8,245 bases of DNA from Zoogloeaceae bacterium (lineage in GTDB: Bacteria > Pseudomonadota > Gammaproteobacteria > Burkholderiales > Rhodocyclaceae). Of this stretch, positions 1-6,232 are shown piece after piece (position 1 is the stretch's first letter; every line of letters begins with the position of its first letter). Position numbers and translations under genes: made by a program. Under the pieces are notes generated by a model. The model saw only the letters and a list, made by a program, of their open reading frames with translations, was not told the origin of the DNA and did not search any database. The stretch spans positions 1-8,245 of the forward strand of contig JAITEO010000064.1 in NCBI GenBank assembly GCA_031281985.1. Direction: 5' to 3'.

Positions 1-929
1 TGCAACAAAAAACGCTGACGCGCACGCAGAGCGTCATTGTCTCGGAAAGGGCCTGGCGCACGGGCATGGGCGGATCGAGGATGTTTCTGCCGGTCGGGCA
101 AAAGGCCGTCATCGACGATCTCCTGAAGGGCATGATCGTGCAGTCGGGCAATGACGCCGCCGTCGTGCTGGCCGAAGCGATTGCGGGCAGCGAGGAAGCC
201 TTTGTCGCGCAGATGAACCGCGAAGCCAAGCGCCTGGGCATGAACCACACTCATTTCAGGAATGCCTCCGGACTTTCCGACGCGGAACACCTCAGCACGG
301 CGCGCGATCTGGCAACGCTGGCGAGCGCCCTGCTGCGCGATTTTCCCGAGGAATACGCGCGCTACTATTCCCTGCGCGAATTCCGCTACAACAACATCCA
401 TCAGAAGAATCGCAACCTCCTGCTGGGGCGGGCGGATACCGGCGTGGATGGCATGAAGACCGGCTATACCGAAGCGGCGGGCTGGTGTCTCATCGCTTCC
501 GCCCTGCGCGGCGAACGGCGGCTCGTGTCCGTTGTGCTGGGCGCGTCGAGCGAAGCGGCGCGCGCTTCGGAATCCCTGAAACTCCTGAACTGGGGCTACC
601 AGTTCTTTGACGCCGTCAAGCTCTACGAGGCCGGACAATCCATTTCGGAATTCAAGGTCTGGAAGGGTTCCGAAGGCAAGGTCAAGGTGGGCTTTCAGAA
701 GCCCTTCATTCTCTCCATTCCCAAGAACGCCCGCAGCAAGCTCGCCGCCACGCTGGTCTCCCGTCAGCCCTTGCTGGCCCCGGTACGCAAGGGACAGGTC
801 ATCGGCACGCTCAAGTTTTCCCTGGAAGGCGAAAGCTATGGCGAATATCCGGTGGAAGCCCTGGAGGACGTGCCGCTGGGCAATTGGTTCTACCGCTTCA
901 TCGACACCGTGCGCCTGTGGTTTGCCTGA
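1..929 (+). CDS. dacA: D-alanyl-D-alanine carboxypeptidase (PBP5/6 family, peptidase S11), 5'-truncated by the window edge
   Basis: The reading frame is open from the first complete codon at 3 to a TGA at 927-929, so the gene starts outside the window. The product trims the terminal D-Ala from peptidoglycan pentapeptides at the outer face of the inner membrane. Visible motifs are the SGN triad (144-152, in QSGNDAA) and KTG (456-464, in DGMKTGYT), both at spacing typical of the family. The catalytic SxxK motif, which lies N-terminal to SGN, must be upstream of the window and cannot be checked. After the catalytic domain, roughly the last 110 residues match a PBP5 C-terminal beta-rich domain. 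The protein ends in an aromatic amphipathic stretch (WFYRFIDTVRLWFA) like the membrane anchor of DacA/DacC. Placement directly before ybeD-lipB matches E. coli dacA. Whether this is the dacA or dacC paralogue is inferred from context only. Confidence 0.93.
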   Translation, partial: QQKTLTRTQSVIVSERAWRTGMGGSRMFLPVGQKAVIDDLLKGMIVQSGNDAAVVLAEAIAGSEEAFVAQMNREAKRLGMNHTHFRNASGLSDAEHLSTARDLATLASALLRDFPEEYARYYSLREFRYNNIHQKNRNLLLGRADTGVDGMKTGYTEAAGWCLIASALRGERRLVSVVLGASSEAARASESLKLLNWGYQFFDAVKLYEAGQSISEFKVWKGSEGKVKVGFQKPFILSIPKNARSKLAATLVSRQPLLAPVRKGQVIGTLKFSLEGESYGEYPVEALEDVPLGNWFYRFIDTVRLWFA

Positions 930-944
930 TTTTATCTTTCCATC

Positions 945-1211
945 ATGACGCCGGAAGCATCGTTCCTCGAATATCCCACGCCTTTCCCGCTGAAAATCAT
1001 GGGCGAGGCGAAAGCGGAACTGGAGGCGCTGGTGCTGGACATCGTGCGCCGCCACGACGCAAGCTTCACCCCGGAGCGCGTGGAGCGGCGCTTGAGTTCC
1101 CAGGGGCGTTACCTCTGCCTCACCTGCACCGTCACCGCCACCTCGCGCGACATGTTGGATGACCTGTACCGCGAATTGAGCGCGCATCCGCGCATTCGTT
1201 ACGTGCTCTGA
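945..1211 (+). CDS. ybeD: YbeD/DUF493 family protein
   Basis: This 88-residue protein matches the DUF493 (YbeD) family in length and pattern: an N-terminal FLEYPTPFPLKIMG segment, a helix with IVRRH, a central SSQGRYLCLTCTVTATS beta hairpin and a final LYRELSAHPRIRYVL. E. coli YbeD has 87 residues and a small ACT-like alpha/beta fold. Its biochemical role is not established; a regulatory role is often suggested from the fold, which is inference. The gene begins 15 nt after the carboxypeptidase stop and ends 3 nt before lipB, so it is almost certainly co-transcribed. No strong Shine-Dalgarno sequence precedes the ATG, consistent with reliance on coupling. An overlapping frame at 884-1162 has no family features and is a shadow. 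Confidence 0.93.
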   Translation: MTPEASFLEYPTPFPLKIMGEAKAELEALVLDIVRRHDASFTPERVERRLSSQGRYLCLTCTVTATSRDMLDDLYRELSAHPRIRYVL

Positions 1212-1214
1212 AAC

Positions 1215-1853
1215 ATGGAGATGCGCCTGCGCCGTCTGGGGCAAACCGACTACCTCGCCGCCTGGGAAGCGATGCGCGCATTTACCCGCGCGCGCGCTTC
1301 GGATACGCCCGACGAACTCTGGCTCACCGAGCATCCGCCGGTATTCACGCTGGGCGTGGCGGGCAGACCCGAACACATCCTGCGCGATGTCGGCATTCCC
1401 GTGCTGCGCACCGATCGCGGCGGACAAGTGACCTATCACGGGCCGGGACAACTCATCCTCTACCTGCTGCTGGATTTGCGCCGCCGTCATCTGAAGGTGG
1501 CAGAAATGGTGCAGGGCATGGAAGCGGCCATCATCCGCATGCTGGGCGACGCGGGACTGCCGACCCAAAGGCGCGCGGGCGCGCCGGGGGTCTATCTGGG
1601 CGCGGAGGGCAACGGCGCCAAAATCGCCGCGCTGGGATTGAAGGTGAGCCGGGGCTGCACCTATCACGGCCTGAGCCTCAACGTGGACATGGACCTCGCG
1701 CCCTTTGCCGCCATCCATCCCTGCGGCTATCCCGGCCTTGCCGTCACCAGCACCCGCGCCCAGGGGCTTGCCTTCGATGTCGCCGAAGCCGGAGAACGGC
1801 TGGCGCGCCAGCTCATCCGGGAATTTTCCGGTAAGGGAGCACCGCATGCGTGA
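1215..1853 (+). CDS. lipB: Octanoyl-[acyl-carrier-protein]-protein N-octanoyltransferase LipB
   Basis: LipB moves the octanoyl group from acyl carrier protein to a lysine on lipoyl domains of 2-oxoacid dehydrogenases and the glycine cleavage H protein, the first step of lipoate synthesis in the cytoplasm. The 212-residue product has the family signature [12 protein letters not shown] (68-79), then [30 protein letters not shown] and HPCGYPG. The predicted catalytic pair is K136 and C170; their 34-residue separation equals that of the known Lys/Cys dyad in M. tuberculosis LipB (K142/C176). The start is set by the ATG 3 nt after ybeD; an in-frame ATG two codons later is also possible and would change little. 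Its 3' end overlaps lipA by 8 nt. Confidence 0.97.
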   Translation: MEMRLRRLGQTDYLAAWEAMRAFTRARASDTPDELWLTEHPPVFTLGVAGRPEHILRDVGIPVLRTDRGGQVTYHGPGQLILYLLLDLRRRHLKVAEMVQGMEAAIIRMLGDAGLPTQRRAGAPGVYLGAEGNGAKIAALGLKVSRGCTYHGLSLNVDMDLAPFAAIHPCGYPGLAVTSTRAQGLAFDVAEAGERLARQLIREFSGKGAPHA

Positions 1854-2784
1854 GCGCGGCGTCAAACAAAAGGGCGAACAGAAGACCGCGCGCGTCATCC
1901 CGCTCGTCTCCGAACCCGTTGCGCGCCTGAAAAAGCCCGACTGGATCCGCGTAAAAGCGGGGGCGGCGGCGGGAAACTTTGGCGCGGTCAGGAAGCTGTT
2001 GCGCGCGGAAAACCTGCATACCGTCTGCGAGGAAGCCGCCTGTCCGAACATGGGCGAATGCTTTGGCCGGGGGGTTGCCACCTTCCTGATCCTGGGCGAC
2101 ATCTGCACGCGCCGCTGTCCTTTCTGCGATGTCGGCCATGGCCTGCCGCTGCCGCCGGATGCCGACGAACCCGCGCGTATCGCGCAGTGCGTCGCCCGGT
2201 TGGCGTTAAGTTACGTGGTCATTACCAGCGTAGATCGGGACGATCTGAAAGATGGCGGCGCCGCGCATTTTGCCGCCGTGGTGGCCGCCCTGCGCCGTGA
2301 GAATCCGCAAGTTCAGGTCGAACTCCTGACGCCGGATTTTCGCGGGCGGCTGGAAATCGCGCTCGAACAGCTCGCGCGCGCGCTGCCGGACGTGTTCAAT
2401 CACAACCTGGAAACCGTCCCCCGCCTGTACCGCTCGGTGCGTCCCGGCGCGGACTACGCGCATTCGCTCCGGCTGCTGCGGGAATTCCATGCCCGCAACC
2501 CGCACATCCCCGCCAAGTCCGGCCTGATGGTGGGTCTGGGTGAGACGGACGCGGAAATCCTGGAGGTGTTGCAAGACCTGCGCGCCCACGGCGTCGAGCG
2601 GCTGACCATCGGCCAATACCTCGCCCCTTCGCGCCACCACCTGCCCGTACAACGCTATGTCCCGCCGGAAACCTTCCAACACTACGCCGCCGAAGCCGCC
2701 CGCCTGGGCTTCACCGCCGCCGCCTGCGCCCCCATGGTGCGCTCCAGCTATCGGGCAGATCAGGATCAGAGGACGGAGGACTGA
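1846..2784 (+). CDS. lipA: Lipoyl synthase LipA (radical SAM)
   Basis: LipA inserts sulfur at C6 and C8 of the protein-bound octanoyl chain made by LipB, giving the lipoyl cofactor. The 312-residue product carries both iron-sulfur motifs. The auxiliary cluster cysteines are C61, C66 and C72 ([12 protein letters not shown]). The radical-SAM cluster cysteines are C87, C91 and C94 (CTRRCPFC). The C-terminal RSSYR (299-303) supplies the serine ligand of the auxiliary cluster. The frame is open much further upstream (to 1705), but the ATG at 1846 is preferred: an AAGGGAG Shine-Dalgarno lies at 1833-1839, the length fits the family (E. coli 321 aa), and it overlaps lipB by only 8 nt, suggesting translational coupling. 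The last five codons (QRTED) and the stop fall in a heptamer tandem repeat. Confidence 0.97.
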   Translation: MRERGVKQKGEQKTARVIPLVSEPVARLKKPDWIRVKAGAAAGNFGAVRKLLRAENLHTVCEEAACPNMGECFGRGVATFLILGDICTRRCPFCDVGHGLPLPPDADEPARIAQCVARLALSYVVITSVDRDDLKDGGAAHFAAVVAALRRENPQVQVELLTPDFRGRLEIALEQLARALPDVFNHNLETVPRLYRSVRPGADYAHSLRLLREFHARNPHIPAKSGLMVGLGETDAEILEVLQDLRAHGVERLTIGQYLAPSRHHLPVQRYVPPETFQHYAAEAARLGFTAAACAPMVRSSYRADQDQRTED

Positions 2785-2797
2785 GGACGGAGGACGG
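2770..2797 (+). repeat. Tandem heptamer array, four AGGACGG units, spanning the lipA stop codon
   Basis: Four consecutive 7-nt units are visible: AGGACGG, AGGACTG, AGGACGG, AGGACGG. The second unit differs by one base, and this difference creates the TGA that ends lipA (2782-2784). Because 7 is not a multiple of 3, gain or loss of a unit before the stop would change the end of LipA, downstream of its RSSYR motif. Confidence 0.85.
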
Positions 2798-2864
2798 AAC
2801 GGCCGAGGCGCGCTCTGCTTTTCATCGCGCCTGTTATCGGCTATCGCTACATTCTGTCCCCATC

Positions 2865-2893
2865 TTCTGCTTTTGTAATTATGCGCATACAAT
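2865..2893 (+). promoter_or_regulatory. Possible sigma-70-type promoter for the HD-GYP gene, with an overlapping palindrome
   Basis: In the 150-nt gap after lipA, TACAAT at 2888-2893 is a good -10 candidate, 42 nt before the preferred ATG. The hexamer 17 nt upstream of it (TTCTGC, 2865-2870) is a poor -35, so any activity would need an activator or be weak. A perfect 10-bp palindrome, TATGCGCATA (2880-2889), overlaps the -10 and could be a protein-binding site. This region is also the first AT-rich stretch after the GC-rich lipA end. All of this is inference from sequence. Confidence 0.25.
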
Positions 2894-2935
2894 GCATACC
2901 CCAACCCGCCAAGAAATACCCCCGATTCGTTGTCC

Positions 2936-4138
2936 ATGATCAAAAAAATTTCCGTCTCCGATCTGCTGCCTGGCATGTACATTCATGACCTGAACTGCGA
3001 TTGGATAGAGCACCCCTTTCTCACCAACAGCTTTCCGGTGGATGGCAAGGCGCGCATCGCCAAGATTCGCAGCCTGGGCATCCGCGAGGTCTATATCGAC
3101 ACGGATCGCGGCCTGGATATTCCCGATGCGCCCACGGAAGAAGAGGTGCGGGCGGAATTGCAGCAGCGCATGGAAAACATCGCCAGCGGCCAGGAGCGCC
3201 CGCATCAGGTCGAACTGGCGGAAGAGACGCAACGCGCCCAGCGCCTGCATGCCGAAGCCAACCGCGTCATTCGCACCCTGATGACCGGGGTGCGCCTGGG
3301 CGCGCAGGTCGAGGTCGATCGCGTGGAACCGCTGGTGGAAAACATGGTGGATTCCATTTTCCGCAACCAGAACGCCCTCCTGCCGCTGGCGGGGTTGAAA
3401 CTCCACGACGACTATACCTTCGAGCATTCGGTCAGCGTCTGCGCCCTGATGGTGGCGTTCGCGCGCGGACTGGAACTGCCGCGCCAGACCATCAAGGAAA
3501 TCGCCCTGGGCGCGCTGCTCCACGACGTAGGCAAATCGAAGGTGCCGGACGCCATCCTCAACAAACCCGGCAGCCTCACCGCGGCGGAATTCACCCGCAT
3601 GCGGGAACACGTGACGTTCGGCATCCAGATCCTGGAAGAAACGCCGGGAATCGCGCCCATCTCCATGCAGGTCGCCGCCCAGCATCACGAACGCTATGAC
3701 GGCAGCGGCTATCCGCACCGGATGAAAGGCGAGGCGCTTTCGCTCTATGGGCAGATGTCTTCCATCGTCGATGTCTATGACGCCATTTCTTCCGATCGCG
3801 TCTATCACAAGGGAATGCAGCCTTCCGAGGCGCTGAAGAAACTGCTCGAATGGAGCGATCACCACTTCGAGGCGAAGCTGGTGCACAGCTTCATCCGCGC
3901 CATCGGCATCTATCCTTCCGGCTCGCTGGTACGCCTGGAAAGCGGCAGGCTGGCGGTGGTGCGCGAACAAAACGAGGGCGATCTGCTGCATCCGCAGGTC
4001 GAAATCATCTATCATGGCGAGCGCCGTTGCTATCTGCCGCCGGAACGCGTCGACCTGCGCCACAGCAACGACCGGGTGGTCGGTCACGAGGAATACAGCA
4101 AATGGAACATCGATCCCAAAACCTGGCTGCCCTCCTGA
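2936..4138 (+). CDS. HD-GYP domain cyclic-di-GMP phosphodiesterase with N-terminal DUF3391
   Basis: The 400-residue protein has an N-terminal DUF3391-type region (about 1-135, beginning ISVSDLLPGMYIHDL, a typical opening) and a complete HD-GYP domain (about 150-330). Expected metal ligands are all present: H164, H196 and D197 in LLHDVGK, H225 in MREHVTFG, H250 and H251, and D279 in VDVYDA. The signature HHERYDGSGYP (250-260) is intact, so hydrolysis of c-di-GMP to GMP/pGpG is likely. It has no signal peptide or membrane segment and no receiver domain, so the input may come through DUF3391. About 70 C-terminal residues form a beta-rich tail of the kind often seen after this domain. The frame extends two codons upstream to a TTG at 2930; the ATG at 2936 is preferred. 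No strong ribosome binding site is seen. It overlaps the next gene by 37 nt. Confidence 0.95.
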   Translation: MIKKISVSDLLPGMYIHDLNCDWIEHPFLTNSFPVDGKARIAKIRSLGIREVYIDTDRGLDIPDAPTEEEVRAELQQRMENIASGQERPHQVELAEETQRAQRLHAEANRVIRTLMTGVRLGAQVEVDRVEPLVENMVDSIFRNQNALLPLAGLKLHDDYTFEHSVSVCALMVAFARGLELPRQTIKEIALGALLHDVGKSKVPDAILNKPGSLTAAEFTRMREHVTFGIQILEETPGIAPISMQVAAQHHERYDGSGYPHRMKGEALSLYGQMSSIVDVYDAISSDRVYHKGMQPSEALKKLLEWSDHHFEAKLVHSFIRAIGIYPSGSLVRLESGRLAVVREQNEGDLLHPQVEIIYHGERRCYLPPERVDLRHSNDRVVGHEEYSKWNIDPKTWLPS

Positions 4139-4551
4139 TCCTCTGTCTCGCCATGCTGTTGTCTGGCGCCGCCCGCGCGCAGGAAGCCGAACCCGCGCCG
4201 CAAAACGCCACCCTCCTGGAAACCGCCAAGACCATGCAGGCGGAAGCCGAATCCCTGCGCAAGGCCGCCGACGCCCGGCTCGAGGAAGAAAACGCCGTCT
4301 GCGCGCGCAGGTTCCTGGAAAACGACTGCCGCGACGCCGCCAGGAAACGCCACCTGGAAAGCCTGCGCGCCTCCCGCCACCTCGCCGCCCAAGGCCGGAA
4401 ACTGGAATACCAGGCGCGCGTGCAGGAACGTGATGCCAAACGCAAGGAACGCGCCGCCAAAGCGGAGGCGAGAAAACAAGGCGGTGATGTCGCCGCTCCC
4501 CTGGATTGCTCCGCGCCAGAGTCCTGCGAAGCCGACGCCACGCCGCCCTGA
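4102..4551 (+). CDS. Small exported coiled-coil protein with a conserved CX8C pair, unknown function
   Basis: This 149-residue product begins with a signal peptide: a short charged start, a hydrophobic core (AALLILCLAMLL) and a likely signal peptidase I site after A26 (AARA/QEAE). No convincing lipobox is present. The mature protein is rich in Ala, Glu, Lys and Arg and is predicted mostly helical or coiled-coil (about 40-125). It carries C67 and C76 in CARRFLENDC and two more cysteines, C136 and C142, near the end, which could form disulfides in the periplasm. From memory, similar exported proteins with a C...RF...NDC...AR pattern occur in many betaproteobacteria without a known function. The ATG at 4102 has a GAGGAA Shine-Dalgarno (4088-4093), all inside the HD-GYP gene. 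The two overlap in different frames, which suggests coupled translation. The frame is open further upstream (to 3850), but that part is the shadow of the HD-GYP gene. Confidence 0.8.
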   Translation: MEHRSQNLAALLILCLAMLLSGAARAQEAEPAPQNATLLETAKTMQAEAESLRKAADARLEEENAVCARRFLENDCRDAARKRHLESLRASRHLAAQGRKLEYQARVQERDAKRKERAAKAEARKQGGDVAAPLDCSAPESCEADATPP

Positions 4552-4560
4552 TCCCCGCCC

Positions 4561-4800
4561 ATGTGTCTTGCTTTGCCCGCCCGCGTCGTGCGCCTGATCG
4601 CGCCGGATAAGGCGCTGGTCGACTTATCCGGCGTCCAGCACGAAATTTCGCTGGCACTGGTCGATGAGGTCGCTCCGGGCGACTATGTCCTCGTGCATGT
4701 CGGCTACGCCCTGAACAAACTCGATACGGCGGAAGCCGAGAAAACGCTGGCAATAATGCAAGAACGTCAAAAAGTGAAAAACCACTTTTTGCCGGGTTGA
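4561..4800 (+). CDS. hypC: HypC/HybG/HupF family [NiFe]-hydrogenase maturation chaperone
   Basis: The 79-residue protein begins MCLALPARVV, the hallmark of HypC, with the essential Cys at position 2, and contains the family pattern VDLSGVQHEISLALV...GDYVLVHVGYAL (20-51). HypC binds HypD and the large-subunit precursor and carries the Fe(CN)2CO unit during [NiFe] active-site assembly in the cytoplasm. It lies 9 nt after the preceding gene, so it could be read on the same transcript. No other hyp gene or hydrogenase gene is visible here; partners must lie elsewhere if it is active. Typical members end soon after the AEKTLAIM helix. Here the last ten residues (QKVKNHFLPG) are encoded in and just after a palindromic repeat also found twice in non-coding DNA, so the tail is probably an add-on. 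Confidence 0.93.
   Translation: MCLALPARVVRLIAPDKALVDLSGVQHEISLALVDEVAPGDYVLVHVGYALNKLDTAEAEKTLAIMQERQKVKNHFLPG
4768..4791. repeat. Small A/T-rich palindrome, copy 1 of 3 (inside the end of hypC)
   Basis: A perfect 9-bp inverted repeat (CAAAAAGTG at 4768-4776, CACTTTTTG at 4783-4791) surrounds a 6-nt loop and is followed by CCGGG. It encodes Q70 to L77 of HypC. The same plan, AAAAAGT(G/A)-N6-(C/T)ACTTTTTGCCG, occurs at 5040-5069 and 7376-7399. Confidence 0.85.
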
Positions 4801-4805
4801 TTTGG

Positions 4806-4838
4806 GGTTTGAAACCAGGCGAAGCCTGGCTTCAAACC
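4806..4838. repeat. Intergenic hairpin downstream of hypC
   Basis: Arms of 15 nt (4806-4820 and 4824-4838) pair with one mismatch around a GAA loop, five bases after the hypC stop. No T-run follows on either strand, so it is not a standard intrinsic terminator. It may protect the transcript 3' end or stall polymerase; this is inference. Confidence 0.75.
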
Positions 4839-4880
4839 GTTAAAACCCAAGGAAAAACCAGCGCGGTCTGTGGGGTTCTC

Positions 4881-4955
4881 GTAGGGGCGCACTGCGTGCG
4901 CCCGCAAACCATTTCGCCGCGTGACGGCTGGCGGGCGCACGCAGTGCGCCCCTAC
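4881..4955. repeat. Pair of inverted REP-like units (BIME-like element)
   Basis: Two perfectly complementary 25-nt arms (4881-4905 and 4931-4955) flank a 25-nt spacer. Each arm is itself a hairpin: GGGCGCAC-TGC-GTGCGCCC (4885-4903) and its mirror (4933-4951), each with GTAG (CTAC in the mirror) immediately at its outer edge (4881-4884 and 4952-4955). A GTAG tetranucleotide plus hairpin is the classical layout of REP units mobilised by REP-associated tyrosine transposases (RAYT). No transposase is present in the window. The two short open frames across this element, on opposite strands, have matching peptide pieces only because of the palindrome and are not genes. Confidence 0.8.
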
Positions 4956-5002
4956 AGGATCGTGCAGAAGGTAGTGGGTTTCCTTGCCTTTACTCCAAAA
5001 TA

Positions 5003-5027
5003 GGGCAGGCTTTGCCTGCCCTTTTTT
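5003..5027 (+). terminator. Intrinsic (rho-independent) terminator
   Basis: A perfect 8-bp GC-rich stem, GGGCAGGC (5003-5010) and GCCTGCCC (5014-5021), with a TTT loop, is followed directly by six T (5022-5027). This is a textbook terminator for plus-strand transcription coming from hypC. On the minus strand the hairpin is followed by TATTTT, so weaker termination of yjfB transcription is also possible. Confidence 0.9.
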
Positions 5028-5039
5028 GCTATATGAAAC

Positions 5040-5069
5040 CGGCAAAAAGTAGGTTTTTACTTTTTGCCG
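5040..5069. repeat. Small A/T-rich palindrome, copy 2 of 3 (downstream of yjfB)
   Basis: This is the most perfect copy: 12-bp arms (5040-5051 CGGCAAAAAGTA and 5058-5069 TACTTTTTGCCG) around a 6-nt loop. It begins one base beyond the yjfB stop codon on the minus strand, so it could help define that transcript's end. Confidence 0.85.
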
Positions 5070-5070
5070 C

Positions 5071-5256
5071 CTAAATTATCCGGTCAACGTTTTGTCCCAG
5101 ATGGGGCGGGTTGCTGGTGGCGGGGAGGGCGTTGATGAGTTGCAGGGCGGCTTGTGCCTGCAGGTCGATGGCTTTCTTGAGCACGGCCATATTGACGACA
5201 TCCGGCGCTTGGCTGGCCTGGCTGGCCAGACTGCCGACGTTGTTGTTGATTTCCAT
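5071..5256 (-). CDS. YjfB-type putative motility protein
   Basis: The 61-residue product (MEINNNVGSLASQASQAP...) matches the YjfB_motility family in length and pattern: a short N-terminal segment rich in Ser and Ala, a central VLKKAIDLQAQAALQLINALP helix and a closing NPPHLGQNVD motif. Members are small proteins found in flagellated bacteria; the link to motility comes from genomic context and co-regulation, and the molecular role is not known. The ATG at 5256-5254 is preferred over the longer open frame because an AAGGGA-like Shine-Dalgarno lies about 11 nt upstream on the minus strand and the length matches the family. The gene is divergent from the 300-aa gene at 5330. On the minus strand TATACT (5297-5292) is a possible -10 for it, without a good -35. 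No flagellar genes are in the window. Confidence 0.8.
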   Translation of the reverse strand: MEINNNVGSLASQASQAPDVVNMAVLKKAIDLQAQAALQLINALPATSNPPHLGQNVDRII

Positions 5257-5329
5257 GATGACGGGTTCCCTTCTGCGCGACGCGGGATTACAGTATAGCC
5301 TCTTTTGAACCGAGCAGGACTTGCTTGCC

Positions 5330-6232
5330 ATGTCGAATCCGCATCCGAAAACCACGCCGAAATCCGCGCCGAAAACCCAGGAACCCGCGGCGAAACACGA
5401 AGAAAAGGAACGCTTTCTGGAAGAGGTCGTCGGCGATCTCGACGCCTTGGCGCGGGAGACGCTTGCAAGCGACATGCGGGTGCGCATCGAGACGCGCGCG
5501 CAGATGCCGAATCTGCAATTTCCCGATCTGGAGGAGGATTTCGAGTTTTCCTCTTCGCTCTATTCCGGCGGACTGCTCGGACAACTGCGCGAACAGGCGC
5601 AGGACATCCTGAACCAGCAGGAAGCGCGCGCGCGGCAAAACGCGCAACTGGCGGCGCGGATCGACCAATCCATGCGCTATGTCCTTGCCTGGTTGCAGGA
5701 CATGACGCAGCAACTCAACATCATCAAACCCGAAATCCCCCGCGACTATCTGCTGGCGGACGAAAAATGCCTGCAAGGACTGGCCTGGCGCAAGGGTAGC
5801 ACAGATTACCGCGTCATGAATCCCACCAGCGAACTGTCGCTCATGCATTCCGTCAGCCTGAATTACCGGTTGAAGAGCGAAATGCCCGACATCACCCTGA
5901 AACGCAACGCGCCCACGGCGGAAGAATTCCGCCAGCGTTTTTTCGATCTCAACCTGAACATGTTGATCGACGAAACCTACGACACGCGCCAAGCCCTGAA
6001 AACCATACATTTTCGGATTGCCCAGGAAGTCCAGGTCAGGGTGCGCTGGGAACCGGATTACCAGGAAGAGCAGATCGTGGTGCGCGCCAGCAATCTGGAG
6101 CGTCTGGGCAACGCCATTTACCGCATGCCCATCGAAGCGCCCAGGAATCCCGCGCTGATGGAAGAGTTCGGACGCATGGTCCTGGGCGCGTCGCACCACT
6201 TTCCGCGCATCAACCAATCCCCGAATTCATAG
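5330..6232 (+). CDS. Conserved protein of unknown function (300 aa)
   Basis: I do not recognise a named family. The 300-residue protein has no signal peptide or membrane segment, so it is probably cytoplasmic. It has a Pro/Lys-rich disordered start (1-25), an acidic helical part (26-75), a likely coiled-coil (about 85-125, rich in Gln, Ala and Arg) and a more ordered alpha/beta region (about 135-290). The latter includes LNIIKPEIPRDY, LAWRKGSTDYR, beta strands such as HFRIAQEVQVRVRW, and a final NLERLGNAIYRMP...EEFGRMVLG. The coherent pattern and normal composition argue for a real gene. The ATG at 5330 is preferred, with AGGA at 5315-5318; a TTG three codons upstream is possible but too close to that site. 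It is divergent from yjfB (73 nt apart) and its stop overlaps the end of the convergent methyltransferase gene by 6 nt. A motility link through yjfB is only a guess. Confidence 0.85.
   Translation: MSNPHPKTTPKSAPKTQEPAAKHEEKERFLEEVVGDLDALARETLASDMRVRIETRAQMPNLQFPDLEEDFEFSSSLYSGGLLGQLREQAQDILNQQEARARQNAQLAARIDQSMRYVLAWLQDMTQQLNIIKPEIPRDYLLADEKCLQGLAWRKGSTDYRVMNPTSELSLMHSVSLNYRLKSEMPDITLKRNAPTAEEFRQRFFDLNLNMLIDETYDTRQALKTIHFRIAQEVQVRVRWEPDYQEEQIVVRASNLERLGNAIYRMPIEAPRNPALMEEFGRMVLGASHHFPRINQSPNS

Noticed and set aside
1705..1845. Upstream extension of lipA
   Set aside because: It overlaps the conserved lipB C-terminal part, and the ATG at 1846 has a strong Shine-Dalgarno sequence and gives the normal LipA length.
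2806..2832. Hairpin AGGCGCG/CGCGCCT after lipA as an intrinsic terminator
   Set aside because: The stem is only 7 bp with a 13-nt loop and is not followed by a T-run.
2785..2935. Cyclic-di-GMP riboswitch upstream of the HD-GYP gene
   Set aside because: I looked for the conserved riboswitch core and see no matching motifs or helices in this short gap.
2879..4753. 624-aa open frame on the minus strand across the HD-GYP gene
   Set aside because: It is fully antisense to genes with clear domain motifs, rich in Arg/Ala/His low-complexity sequence and has no recognisable domain. Long antisense frames are expected in GC-rich DNA.
5288..6217. 309-aa minus-strand frame opposite the 300-aa protein
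   Set aside because: The plus-strand frame has the better start signal, a coherent domain-like pattern and meets the neighbouring gene neatly. The minus frame reads as a shadow.
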